The notes: generated from the letters alone by a model not told the origin. 64,000 bases of DNA from Leptolyngbya sp. PCC 6406 (GCF_000332095.2 NZ_KI913949.1:2120587-2184586), one strand, 5' to 3'; positions 16,960 to 25,734 are shown, counted from the stretch's first letter. Numbers and translations: made by a program.

Positions 16960-18527
16960 CAGACCATCCTCTTTTTTGCACGCTGAACATACTTGTCAAA
17001 CACATCCCAGCCGTGATAACCGCCATTGACGAGCTTGCGGACCCGTCGCCAGTCGCCAGAACGGGCCGCTGTGGACACCCCCCGCTCTTTGAAATAGCAG
17101 GCTAAAACCAAGGCAGAAACGTTGGGATCCATGGCTAAATCGGGGTTGTTTTCCAAATCCACCCCCAACTTTTGGCCATAGGTTTTGTAATTGGCCCGAC
17201 CGGTTAATTGCACATAGCCCCGCCCATGGTATTTCACCCCGTCGCCGGGATGAACATTGCCCAGATCCTTGCGGCCTTCGTAGCGCTTCCAGTAACTTGC
17301 GCCCCCCCATTCATGGACTGGCTTGAAGCCGCCGGTTTCCACTCGCACGGTGGCCAATAAGCCCACCAGGGTTTGCTTGTCTAGAATGTCGTACTTGTGC
17401 ATGGCGGCCAGAATACCCGGTAGGTAGGTCTGGCAATCCCCTAGGGGACATTCCAGGATGTGGGCTACGTCCTCCGGTTGAATCAGTTGGGGAACGGGAC
17501 CAGAGGGCGCAGTACTGGCTCCATTACCCACGGAGGGGCTGCTGCTTTTTGTGGCGGTGATTTGGCTGGCCAAAATGGCCTTGAGAGCCTCAATATCAAC
17601 GGTTTCTTCCCAGTCCAAGGCTGCTGCCCCCAGGGGGGGCAAATCTGCCGCTGCTACCGCTAGGGTGGCGGTAGCAGTTGCAGGTGGGGCGGATTGGACT
17701 AGGGCGGTAGTGGCCTCCTGACCATCAGCATGGGTGGTGACTGGGAAACTGGTTTCCCCCTCAGGGGGGAACGAAGTTCCGCCATTTGCTGAGACCAGGG
17801 CTTGGACTGGAGTTGCGGCCAGTGTCTGGGCCACTACCGCCTCTGTGGCCATCTCTGCCGCCGCCTGCTGTTTGGCGGCGGATTCTTCGGCCAGCCGCTT
17901 TTCAATGGCCTCTAATCGCTGCGCCCGCAACTCCAGCTCTTGATTGAGGCGAGATAGCGCTTTCTCGGTATTCTCAACCGCTGTTTGGGCGTCCTTTTTG
18001 CCATCGTCCTGCTTCTTCTCTAACCGCTCTACAAAGCTTTCCAGATCCTGTTGAATAAAGTATTCCACCCGCTCCGCAAAAATTGGGTAGGCATCTTCAG
18101 CGGTGGGATATTCACGGTAGGGACCGGTGAGCTGCATGTACTGCCATCCCTCAATCTTGAGCGCTTCAGCCGTATTACGATAGTGGCGATACTTTTCCCC
18201 GTGACTAAAAAATTCCTCCACCGCTGCCGAAATCGCGACCGTCTGACTGACTCCGAAGGCGACCCAAGTGATGGCTTCTTGGAACCTGGGACGATCGGGA
18301 CTGCGGAATCCTACCATGGCAGGGACTAAGACTCCCCCAATAATGGTCACCATCCGTAGAAAGTAGTGCTGATTGCGCTCCTTTGTAGCTCGACCTTCGA
18401 GCCATAGAACCTGGTCTAGCCAGCGATTCTTAATGAAATCCTTGTGCAACTCCGACAATGTCAACCGATCGACAAGTCCCCCCAAGGTTTGCTTGAGGTA
18501 TTGCGCATAGCTATTCTTCTTTGCCAT
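16959..18527 (-). CDS. SLATT (DUF4231) membrane domain fused to a GH19 lysozyme/chitinase domain
   Basis: This is a 522-aa fusion. Residues about 30-160 match the DUF4231/SLATT pattern: RWLDQVLWLEG, RNQHYFLRM, helix 1 (58-74), helix 2 (86-104), then EKYRHYRNTAEALKIEGWQY. A coiled coil (155-225) and an Ala/Thr/Pro-rich linker (225-350) lead to a GH19 domain (365-522) with ATVRVETGGF (candidate catalytic Glu397), KYHGRGYVQLTGRANY and NGGYHGWD. GH19 phage-type enzymes cleave peptidoglycan. SLATT domains are predicted pore-formers linked to bacterial conflict systems. There is no signal peptide, and two helices leave the lysozyme domain on the same side as the N-terminus. ATG 18527 was chosen over an upstream TTG at 18584. 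It is coupled to the 93-aa gene and sits upstream of the triple-TIR gene. The fusion resembles a holin-endolysin in one chain, which is inference. Confidence 0.82.
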   Translation of the reverse strand: MAKKNSYAQYLKQTLGGLVDRLTLSELHKDFIKNRWLDQVLWLEGRATKERNQHYFLRMVTIIGGVLVPAMVGFRSPDRPRFQEAITWVAFGVSQTVAISAAVEEFFSHGEKYRHYRNTAEALKIEGWQYMQLTGPYREYPTAEDAYPIFAERVEYFIQQDLESFVERLEKKQDDGKKDAQTAVENTEKALSRLNQELELRAQRLEAIEKRLAEESAAKQQAAAEMATEAVVAQTLAATPVQALVSANGGTSFPPEGETSFPVTTHADGQEATTALVQSAPPATATATLAVAAADLPPLGAAALDWEETVDIEALKAILASQITATKSSSPSVGNGASTAPSGPVPQLIQPEDVAHILECPLGDCQTYLPGILAAMHKYDILDKQTLVGLLATVRVETGGFKPVHEWGGASYWKRYEGRKDLGNVHPGDGVKYHGRGYVQLTGRANYKTYGQKLGVDLENNPDLAMDPNVSALVLACYFKERGVSTAARSGDWRRVRKLVNGGYHGWDVFDKYVQRAKKRMV

Positions 18528-18931
18528 CTGAAACTGCCTGTCACCCTGATTGTGTGGTAGCAAAAACTCTTGTGTGCGCTCCAACTTGAAACCTGTGAGC
18601 TTTCCCTGACAGGATTCCTAGACTTGCACCGAACACAAGGTTTAAATGCCTTAAAAATGGCATGGTTTCTGCATTAAAAAGCGCCGGCACCTAAGGCAAC
18701 CAGCTCCTTAAGCATGTATATTTATTTTGAACTCATATCAGTGTATATCCTTAAAGATGGTATTTTGGCAATAGGGGGAAGCATAAATTTTTTGTTGGAT
18801 TGTCGTTGCCTCCAAAGCTTGTTTTCTTGATTTGAGAAGGCAACGATTTTAATTGCTTTGGCCAAAATGGCCAAAGCAATGGTTTTGTTTAATCCCGCCT
18901 GATTCAGTTTCTTCTTGCCGGACTTAATCCT
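18528..18931. other. Divergent intergenic region with two nested-style hairpins
   Basis: This roughly 400-bp AT-rich region separates two divergently transcribed muralytic genes and must carry both promoters. Two inverted repeats stand out. CGTTGCCT (18804-18811) pairs with AGGCAACG (18838-18845). A perfect 13-bp stem ATTGCTTTGGCCA (18852-18864) / TGGCCAAAGCAAT (18868-18880) has a 3-nt loop and is followed by GGTTTTGTTT. The pair could be operators, an attenuator before the rightward gene, or the end of a small RNA. Confidence 0.5.
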
Positions 18932-20122
18932 ATGGACTTGACCCTTAAAACCCTTCAGTCAGAGTACGCCAAGACCTTTGAGACCTGTACCATTCGTCAG
19001 GAAGTCGAGACATTGGTGAAGGAGGTGGCCGATCGCTTAGTGGCTTTGCGATCGCACTACGAAGCCGTAGAGCAAGCCACTGGCATTCCCTGGTGGTTTG
19101 CAGGCATTCTCCACTACCGAGAGTGGAACTTTCAGGAGCCCGCCCTATTTGAGCGCCAGGTGATCGAGGTGCTGATGGCTAAGAAGTATCACCAGGCCAA
19201 AACCCGGACCCTAGGAGCCTATCTGTGGGGATTTGACCTGTGGAATGGCTTTCGGGATGGTGCTGGCAGCGCCTCCCGGTGGGTTTGGGGCGGTTCCAAC
19301 GTCCTAGAGCAGGCTACGGAGCAACTCGGGGCGGCCACCCTCCTCGTTCACCTACAAAACCAAAATGTTGTTGATATTGCCCCTAAAAAAGCCATTGATC
19401 TGTTGGTCCTGACCGACACCCTATTCAAGATCAAGCCTGATCAGAGTTTCCGCTTGCCGGAGAGCGACAAACTGTTGGTGGCGGCGGGTACCCGGCTCCA
19501 GGTACTTCAGGACGCTCCCGCCGAGAGTGGCCATGTTAAATTCCGAATTCCCGATGGGGTATTGATGGGGCAACAGAACCGCTATGAGTGGTACGTGTTT
19601 AGGGAGCACATTCAGCTAGAGGGGACGACTCCCGACAACAAGCCCCAGGATCCCCCCGTTGAACCAGAAACTAAAATTGCCCAACCTGATCGCGGTCGCC
19701 CCATTACCGTGCCCAAGTTGGGAACCGTCTACTTAGGGGAGCCCATCCTCCCCAACGGCCACTTTAGTTGGGCCGAGGCGACGAAAAACGGCAGCCGCAT
19801 CCCAGTGGATGAGAAGGTGGTCAATGGCATTCTCAAAATTGCGGAAGTCATGGAGGAGGTACGGGACTTCCTCGGCGGGCGTCCAATCACCATCAATTCC
19901 TGGTATCGGGATCCAGCCAGCAACCGCAAAGTGGGTGGAGCCAAGGACTCTCGCCACATGTATGGCGATGCAGTGGACTTTGTCGTCCAAGGAATTGCCC
20001 CCCCAGAGGTGAACCGCCGCCTAGAGTCCTGGTGGAGCAATCGGGGTGGACTGGCTAGTGCCAGTAGCTTTACCCACATTGACGCACGCGGGTACCGGGC
20101 GCGCTGGCGCTACGGCTTCTAA
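18932..20122 (+). CDS. Lysozyme-like domain fused to an M15 D-Ala-D-Ala carboxypeptidase-type domain
   Basis: This is a 396-aa protein with three parts. Residues about 20-125 resemble the bacterial lysozyme-family domain with the pattern GIPWWFAGILHYRE, Glu64 being the candidate catalytic acid. The segment after it differs from typical members, which carry an HNGDPL motif there. Residues about 165-230 look like an SH3b-type wall-binding module. Residues 290-396 form a Peptidase_M15 domain with zinc-ligand pattern SRHMYGDAVD (His342, Asp349) and THID (His382). Such M15 enzymes cut peptide cross-links. No signal peptide is visible, as in phage endolysins. It is divergent from the SLATT-GH19 gene across a 400-bp control region. 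The domain calls are solid for M15 and good for the lysozyme part. Confidence 0.78.
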   Translation: MDLTLKTLQSEYAKTFETCTIRQEVETLVKEVADRLVALRSHYEAVEQATGIPWWFAGILHYREWNFQEPALFERQVIEVLMAKKYHQAKTRTLGAYLWGFDLWNGFRDGAGSASRWVWGGSNVLEQATEQLGAATLLVHLQNQNVVDIAPKKAIDLLVLTDTLFKIKPDQSFRLPESDKLLVAAGTRLQVLQDAPAESGHVKFRIPDGVLMGQQNRYEWYVFREHIQLEGTTPDNKPQDPPVEPETKIAQPDRGRPITVPKLGTVYLGEPILPNGHFSWAEATKNGSRIPVDEKVVNGILKIAEVMEEVRDFLGGRPITINSWYRDPASNRKVGGAKDSRHMYGDAVDFVVQGIAPPEVNRRLESWWSNRGGLASASSFTHIDARGYRARWRYGF

Positions 20123-20325
20123 AAAACAGCGGGTAAGCGAGGGTTGGAGTGGTCAGTAAAAACGGTACTGTGGTCGGGCACCAGCAGGGAAATACGCATT
20201 AACTGAAACAAAGATTCGACCAATTCTGCGCTTGACGTCCGCCCAGATAGAAAAGGCTCGTGAGGGTCGCTCTACTTGGCGGCAGTCCCCTTGCTGGCTG
20301 CCCGGATCTGCAAAATCAACCATGC

Positions 20326-21546
20326 CTAGCGTGCGGCAGATGTCTTTGCCCCGACTAGATGGTAGATGGGCATATAGCCCTTACCCTTCACCAACAGTTC
20401 TCCCCAGGGCTCAAAATCAAAATCCTCCTTCAGCCGTTCATAGGTGGCCCCCGTCACCTGAATCTTGCCTGGAGTACCCTGAGCCTCCATACGACTGGCC
20501 ACATTCACCGTGTCCCCCCAGAGGTCATAGCTGAACTTCTTGATACCGATCACCCCCGCCACCACATCACCGGTATTGATGCCGATACGCAGTTGCAAGG
20601 GCTGACCATCATGGCGAGAAAACTGCTGAATTACCATCTGCATTTCCAGGGCCATCTGCACCACGGCTTGGGCATGGTCAGGCTGGGGTAGGGGTAATCC
20701 TCCAACTACCATGTAGGCGTCACCAATGGTCTTGATCTTTTCCAGGCCATATTTTTCCGCCAGAAGATCAAAGGCAGAAAAGATTTGATTCAGCAAGTTC
20801 ACCAATTCCAACGGGCTCACCGCCGCCGCCAGGGGGGTAAAGTTGACAATGTCAGCAAATAGCACCGTAGCCTCCTCAAATCGCTCCGCCAGAGATCCTT
20901 GAAACTGCTTGAGCTGATCCACAATGGCACGCGGCAGGATATTGAGTAGCAGTTGCTCCGACTTTTGCTGTTCCAAACGCAAAGCCTTTTCCATCTGCTG
21001 CCGTTCCCAGACTTCGGCCTGGAGTTTCTGGTTTTGGTCCTGGAGCTTCTGGGCCTGCTGGTGAAGCGTGCGCTGCAAGCTAGCGAGCAGAGGAATCTGG
21101 CCCCCAGCGGACAAGGCGCGCTGGGTCTGATACTGAAAACGATGGTGGAGGCGCGCAGTGGTTAAATGACTCTGGATGCGGGCCACCATTTCCTCTACCA
21201 AGAAGGGGTGGGCGACAAAATCAACACCACCTACGGCAAAGGCTCGGAGGCGGTCTGCGCTGCAATCACCTGCTCCGGTAAATAACACAGGTATCCGACT
21301 CAGGTGGCTCAGCTTTCTGATTTGTAGGCACAGGTCAAAGCCACTCATACCTGGTAGCTGAGTTGCTAGCACCACCACATCGGGTTTAAAACTGGACAGC
21401 AGGGCTAGGGCCTCCTGTCCGGATTTTACCTGCTGCACCTGGTGGCCGATAGCGGCTAACTGGGGCAGTAAAACGGCATATGTCTCCTGATGGGCATCAA
21501 TGATGAGCAAAGTACCCGTCGGACCATCGACGGTGGAACAAGACAT
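20326..21546 (-). CDS. Class III adenylate cyclase with a degenerate receiver domain
   Basis: This 406-aa protein makes cAMP. The N-terminal part (about 12-130) has a receiver fold but has lost its key residues. The acidic pocket reads IIDAH instead of the usual pair of Asp, the phospho-acceptor position reads VVLATQLPG (Ala for Asp), and the conserved Lys before PF is His (AHPF). A coiled coil (about 145-215) precedes the cyclase domain. There FADIVNFT and GDAYM carry the metal-binding Asp residues, the Lys in EKIKTIGD and the Asp in SYDLWGDTVN indicate ATP rather than GTP, and NVASR supplies the transition-state Asn and Arg. Alternative starts at 21693 (ATG) and 21843 (GTG) extend the frame, but the residues are not receiver-like. 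The input is unlikely to be phosphorylation. Confidence 0.85.
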   Translation of the reverse strand: MSCSTVDGPTGTLLIIDAHQETYAVLLPQLAAIGHQVQQVKSGQEALALLSSFKPDVVVLATQLPGMSGFDLCLQIRKLSHLSRIPVLFTGAGDCSADRLRAFAVGGVDFVAHPFLVEEMVARIQSHLTTARLHHRFQYQTQRALSAGGQIPLLASLQRTLHQQAQKLQDQNQKLQAEVWERQQMEKALRLEQQKSEQLLLNILPRAIVDQLKQFQGSLAERFEEATVLFADIVNFTPLAAAVSPLELVNLLNQIFSAFDLLAEKYGLEKIKTIGDAYMVVGGLPLPQPDHAQAVVQMALEMQMVIQQFSRHDGQPLQLRIGINTGDVVAGVIGIKKFSYDLWGDTVNVASRMEAQGTPGKIQVTGATYERLKEDFDFEPWGELLVKGKGYMPIYHLVGAKTSAAR

Positions 21547-21902
21547 AGAAGTTGTAGCGCTAGAGGCGAAGGCTGTCACGCCCCGATCCTTCTCTCGCGA
21601 GAAGGTCAGGCAGCGAGGATCTGCTGTCCCGTCGGCTTGCTCCAGAGACCGCTGAAAATTGACAGTCGGTAGATGCGTCCCAAAATGTGCCATGGTTTCA
21701 TGCCCCCCAAGTATGCCCAGGGTTGATCGGTAACGGGAAATAATAGTTAGGTCCGTTACATTGACCGCACTGGAAAATATGCTCTCAATTCCAGTGGGCA
21801 AGGGCGATCTCCCTGATCTGCTGTCAAACCTTACGACAATCACGACGACTTATCCGGACAGCCGTCATTCTGAGTTAGGGCAGAGGGTTATCTAGGAATG
21901 CT

Positions 21903-23993
21903 CTAGGTCCGCAGCGCCTCCAGGTTGGGCCGGACCTTAAGGCGGACGATTACCGTCGTAATGTTATCGTGGCCATTGTGCTCGTTGGCAAGATCAATGA
22001 GTTGGGAAACCCCTTCTTCTAGGTCATGGCGCGATCGCAGTAGGGGCTCCACATGGGTATTGACATGGTGCTCTAGGAGATCATTGTCGCTAAGACCATC
22101 GGAGCAGAGGATTAGCAGCATATCCTCCATGACCTCTAGGGTAGTGATGCTAGGAACCACATCCCGACTGTCTCGGGGACCCAGAGCCTGGGTTAGCTGG
22201 TAGGCATCGGGGCGGGCATAGGCAATGGCGGGTTCCACCCCCCGCTGGATTTCTCGCTGACCTACCTCATGATCTACCGTAACCTGCTGGAGGCCCTGGC
22301 GGCGGGTCCAGCGATAGAGGCGGCTATCGCCAACATGGGCAATAGAGACTCGGTTGTCCTGAAGCAACACCAGCACCAAGGTAGTACCCATGCGGCCACT
22401 GCCGACTTTTCCCTCCAATTCGTTCTTGTCAAAAATAACCTGATTAGCCTGAGCGATTGCATCCCGCAGGGCTGACTCCGCAGGCAGAGTCTCCTGCCAA
22501 TGCTGGTTAAAGTAGGCTTCTAGGGTGGAAACGGCTAGGGCGCTGGCCACCTCGCCCCCAGCGTGGCCCCCCATGCCATCGCATAGGATGTAGAGCCCCC
22601 GTGCCTTGAGGGTAGGGCCTGTAGGTAGGTTGGTTTTTTCCAACCAGGTTTGGGCAAAGAAGGTATCTTCGTTGTGATCTCGCTGGCGACCCACATGGGT
22701 CCGACCGGCCTCATCTAGCTTAAAGAGCTTCATGGGCAGAGCCATGGTGGGTAGATCGGCGAAGCCCGCGTCTTCCCCTTGGGTGGTGTCGTCAACGTCT
22801 TCGCCGGAGACATTGGTATCGGGAAAGTTTGCCATCAGATCTTCGTCGGAGATCATGTCGGCAGAGAACATCCCATCTGCGTCGGAGTCTAGATCCGCTA
22901 GATCCAGATCCCCCGGATCCAGATCTAGCGGATCTAGATCATCCTCTGGTGGTTCCTGGGTTTCTAGGTCACCACTGTCCAAGTTTGGCAGGTCTGGTAG
23001 GTCTGGCTGATCCACAGCCTCGACCATGCCATAGGGAGGGTCCGTCTGCGGATAGTCATTGGGATTGACAATCTCAGGGGAAAGCCCTTCCCCGGACTGG
23101 AGTTGATCGGCGATCTCTGCTAGGGCCTCCTGCACCCGCTTAATTTGGCTCAGGTTGCCACTGGCCAGATCCGCAGCCACCACCAACACTGGGGCCAAGG
23201 CATCGGCGGCGGCGTGGGTTGTTGTGGACAATAGGGTTTGCCAACAGTGGCCCAGGGCCTCTAGGGTAGGGGCGGCATTTTCCGGCGTATAGGAGATCCG
23301 CTGCAAACAGAGAATCTGGTCGTCATCAATGCACAGGTTTTCAGGCTGGAGGAGGCTGACTTGTCCACCCCAGGGCGTTAGGGCCTGCCACAGCTCTGTC
23401 ATCTCATAGAGCCAGTGCACCACCTCTAGGGGTTCCAGCTCGTCCCCATCCCATGGATCGGCCAGGGAGCGCCAGGTGGAGCGATCTTCTAAAATCAGAA
23501 TGGTATGGTTGTCCTGCTGCCAAGCGGCGTGGAGGTCTGGAATTGCTGAGAACAGGCGGCTTTGCAGTTCTAGATAGGGTGCGGCTAGGGGGGGCAAATC
23601 CCTTAAGAGGGCGGCAGTAGCAGCGGGGAAATCGGTATCCTCCAACGCCGCTTGGGCCTGGGCCAAGGGTGATGCCATCCCCGGTTGACAGTCAATCACC
23701 CCCACAACGATTTCTTGGTCGAGGATCTGATGGGCATCGACCGAGCGTTGGAGTTGGTAGCGATGGTCAATGTCTAGGTAGCGATCACCCGTGAGCCAGT
23801 CCTTGAGTTGTAAGGACTGGACGGCCACCTTTTGACCCAAGCCTTCAGCAGCGCCTTCTCCCTCGTCAACGGTATGGGGATGCGAAGGTACTGGAATCAG
23901 GACCGCTTGGAGAGGTTTGAGAGGACTGCCACAGCTTTGGCAAAATCGATTGGAGGAGGGGTTCTCAAACTGACACTGGGGACAGACGAGCAT
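21903..23993 (-). CDS. PP2C-type Ser/Thr phosphatase with an N-terminal zinc ribbon
   Basis: This is a 696-aa protein. A zinc ribbon is at the start (CPQCQFENPSSNRFCQSCG, four Cys). A region of about 300 residues of unclear fold follows, then an Asp/Leu-rich linker (motifs LDPLDLDPGDLD and DLADLDSDAD), then a PP2C domain (about 430-690). The PP2C metal-site motifs are all present: GRQRDHNEDTFF, ILCDGMGGHAGGEVAS, AHVGDSRLYR, CSDGLSDND and EHNGHDNITTVIVRL. It should dephosphorylate Ser/Thr residues and could oppose kinases of the type at 176-2119. The middle region (STWRSLADPWDGDELEPLEVVHWLYEM-like spacing) may be a kinase-like or scaffold domain. It is leftward, as is the cyclase gene 357 bp downstream. 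Confidence 0.88.
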   Translation of the reverse strand: MLVCPQCQFENPSSNRFCQSCGSPLKPLQAVLIPVPSHPHTVDEGEGAAEGLGQKVAVQSLQLKDWLTGDRYLDIDHRYQLQRSVDAHQILDQEIVVGVIDCQPGMASPLAQAQAALEDTDFPAATAALLRDLPPLAAPYLELQSRLFSAIPDLHAAWQQDNHTILILEDRSTWRSLADPWDGDELEPLEVVHWLYEMTELWQALTPWGGQVSLLQPENLCIDDDQILCLQRISYTPENAAPTLEALGHCWQTLLSTTTHAAADALAPVLVVAADLASGNLSQIKRVQEALAEIADQLQSGEGLSPEIVNPNDYPQTDPPYGMVEAVDQPDLPDLPNLDSGDLETQEPPEDDLDPLDLDPGDLDLADLDSDADGMFSADMISDEDLMANFPDTNVSGEDVDDTTQGEDAGFADLPTMALPMKLFKLDEAGRTHVGRQRDHNEDTFFAQTWLEKTNLPTGPTLKARGLYILCDGMGGHAGGEVASALAVSTLEAYFNQHWQETLPAESALRDAIAQANQVIFDKNELEGKVGSGRMGTTLVLVLLQDNRVSIAHVGDSRLYRWTRRQGLQQVTVDHEVGQREIQRGVEPAIAYARPDAYQLTQALGPRDSRDVVPSITTLEVMEDMLLILCSDGLSDNDLLEHHVNTHVEPLLRSRHDLEEGVSQLIDLANEHNGHDNITTVIVRLKVRPNLEALRT
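22888..22938. repeat. Near-perfect palindrome inside the phosphatase gene
   Basis: Arms of 24 nt (22888-22911 and 22915-22938, two mismatches) are built from GATC/CTAG words and encode the Asp-Leu-rich linker of the phosphatase. The transcript could fold into a long hairpin, and the palindrome may expand or contract. Confidence 0.65.
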
Positions 23994-24264
23994 AACCAGA
24001 GACCTAGAGACATTGAATCTAGGCAGTCATTTTCAGCGGTGCCATTACCTTATCGCACCCGAGAAAGCAGAAACTAGAAATGGGACAATAACTGAAATCT
24101 ATGGCCCCACAGGTTTCAACAATTCAATAAAGATATATCGAAATTCTAAGGACTGCCCAATCCTGCTTAATTTCTAGGGCAGTATCAGATCAAAGGTTTC
24201 AGGAAATCCCAGGGAATTTCGCACAAACTTTACAAACCTTGCGATCGCGGTTGTTCCCAGGGCA

Positions 24265-24456
24265 TTAGGGCCTGTGGACACTTAATGGGGCAATCCTGGC
24301 GGGGTAGGCATTACCACGACTACCCTACTGAAGCAAACTAACACTCTGCTAGGGGACTGGTGCGACAGGATGGTAAGCCTATTTTAGCCTAGGTGTACTA
24401 GGGGCTGTAACCACTCCATTGCAAGGAATCTAGCTTTGATTGTCCACAGCCCCTAG
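24265..24456. mobile_element. CTAGGGGCTG-family MITE, copy A (with internal insertion)
   Basis: The left end TTAGGGCCTGTGGACACTTAATG and the right end TTGTCCACAGCCCCTAG are inverted versions of each other. The inside shows the family motifs GCGGGGTAGGCATTACCACG and CTAGGGGCTGTAACC. This copy is about 60 bp longer than the others because of extra DNA between about 24340 and 24400. The right end overlaps the 3' end of the pseudouridine synthase gene and supplies its stop codon. Confidence 0.75.
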
Positions 24457-25140
24457 TGAATGGCGCTCCTCTGGCGTTAGGAACCGCCATTCGCCGGGGG
24501 CCAGCTCGGCCAACCGTAGAGATCCGATAGCGACTCGTACCAAGCGCAGCGTAGGGTAGCCAACAGCAGCGGTCATGCGACGGACTTGTCGATTGCGGCC
24601 CTCCCGCAGAGTCAGCTCTAGCCAATAGGTGGGGATGCTCTGGCGATACCGGATCGGTGGATGGCGAGGGGGGAGATCGGGGGGAATGGTAAGCCGTTGC
24701 ACTTGGGCAGGGCGGGTACGCTGTCCCTGAACCACCACCCCTTGGGTGAGGTGACTGAGGGCATCATCGGTGGGGATACCCTCCACCTGGACCCAATAGG
24801 TGCGGGGGTGGCCGTAGGCAGGGTCACTGAGGCGGTGTTGCAGACGGCCATGGTTGGTGAGCAGCAGTAGCCCTTCACTGTCGCGATCTAAACGACCAAC
24901 GGGATAGATTCCTGGCAGGGGGATGTAGTCCTTAAGAGTGGCGCGATGGCCCTCTGGGCCGGTCTTTAGACCATGGCCTTGACGATCGGTGAACTGGCTA
25001 AGAACATCGTAGGGCTTGTGGAAAATTAGATACTGATAGGCACTGGGAACCGGAGGCCGGGGGCCAGATCGGGATGCCCGCTGTGGCTCTCGACAGCGGT
25101 GGGGATGACGGGATCTGGAGGGGGCATGATCACCAACCAC
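24430..25140 (-). CDS. rluE: RluE/RsuA-family rRNA pseudouridine synthase
   Basis: This 236-aa enzyme isomerises a uridine in ribosomal RNA. The signature is [20 protein letters not shown] with the catalytic Asp in [24 protein letters not shown] is typical of the RluE branch, as is the [11 protein letters not shown] motif near the end. There is no N-terminal S4 domain; instead there is a basic leader of about 30 residues. The start is a GTG at 25140, with no in-frame ATG before the conserved core. The last eight residues (SLGAVDNQS region) and the TAG come from the MITE end at 24430-24456, so the native C-terminus has been replaced. The family is certain; the RluE subtype is likely. Confidence 0.85.
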   Translation of the reverse strand: MVGDHAPSRSRHPHRCREPQRASRSGPRPPVPSAYQYLIFHKPYDVLSQFTDRQGHGLKTGPEGHRATLKDYIPLPGIYPVGRLDRDSEGLLLLTNHGRLQHRLSDPAYGHPRTYWVQVEGIPTDDALSHLTQGVVVQGQRTRPAQVQRLTIPPDLPPRHPPIRYRQSIPTYWLELTLREGRNRQVRRMTAAVGYPTLRLVRVAIGSLRLAELAPGEWRFLTPEERHSLGAVDNQS

Positions 25141-25416
25141 AGGGGGCCTTGGGCAAAATTTTCAGCGAAAATTGAGGGGCAAATCTGGGACCGGATGAGG
25201 CAGGAAGATGAGGCTACCGATAAGGAATGTAACTATTTACTGCAACCTCTTTAAACTCTAGTGGCTAAAGCCTGCGACGGTAGACTAGCTCGATATGCTG
25301 ATGACTATAGTTTGGTCCTAACCTAAATAGATCATCCTCTTGGAAACTATCCAACTGGATAAGGTCGCCCAACGGGATCGATCACCAACTGGCCATCATT
25401 ACTCAGGATTTCTCCT

Positions 25417-25734
25417 ATGGATAAGCTACAACGGTATCGTTTTGTTTGCACCTTGACCTTCGGCGACGTGTACGGCCAAATTATTGCGTGGCTGGTCGTC
25501 CTGTTCTTGAGTCTGGCAGCGGCTATGGGCTTGATGGGGGCGCGTCAGCCACTCTATGCTCTCGTTTCTGTCGGGTTGGTGCTGGTGCTGTCTTTGCCCT
25601 TTTTGCTGTTTGCCTTTGTAACCACCTTGGTAAATCACATTGAGTTTCAAACCATAGATCCTCAGGCTGAGAATCCCCTCGTCCCCTCTAATTCTGCCAC
25701 CGTGGGTCAGCAGCCCGCCCAAGCTGCTGGATAG
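25417..25734 (+). CDS. Small two-helix membrane protein
   Basis: This 105-aa protein has two hydrophobic segments (about 22-42 and 48-72), separated by a short turn (GARQPLY), and a polar tail of about 35 residues. The ATG at 25417 sits at the start of a coherent membrane protein. I recognise the style of conserved cyanobacterial small membrane proteins but no named family. It is a single gene, followed by a MITE copy 150 bp downstream. Confidence 0.65.
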   Translation: MDKLQRYRFVCTLTFGDVYGQIIAWLVVLFLSLAAAMGLMGARQPLYALVSVGLVLVLSLPFLLFAFVTTLVNHIEFQTIDPQAENPLVPSNSATVGQQPAQAAG

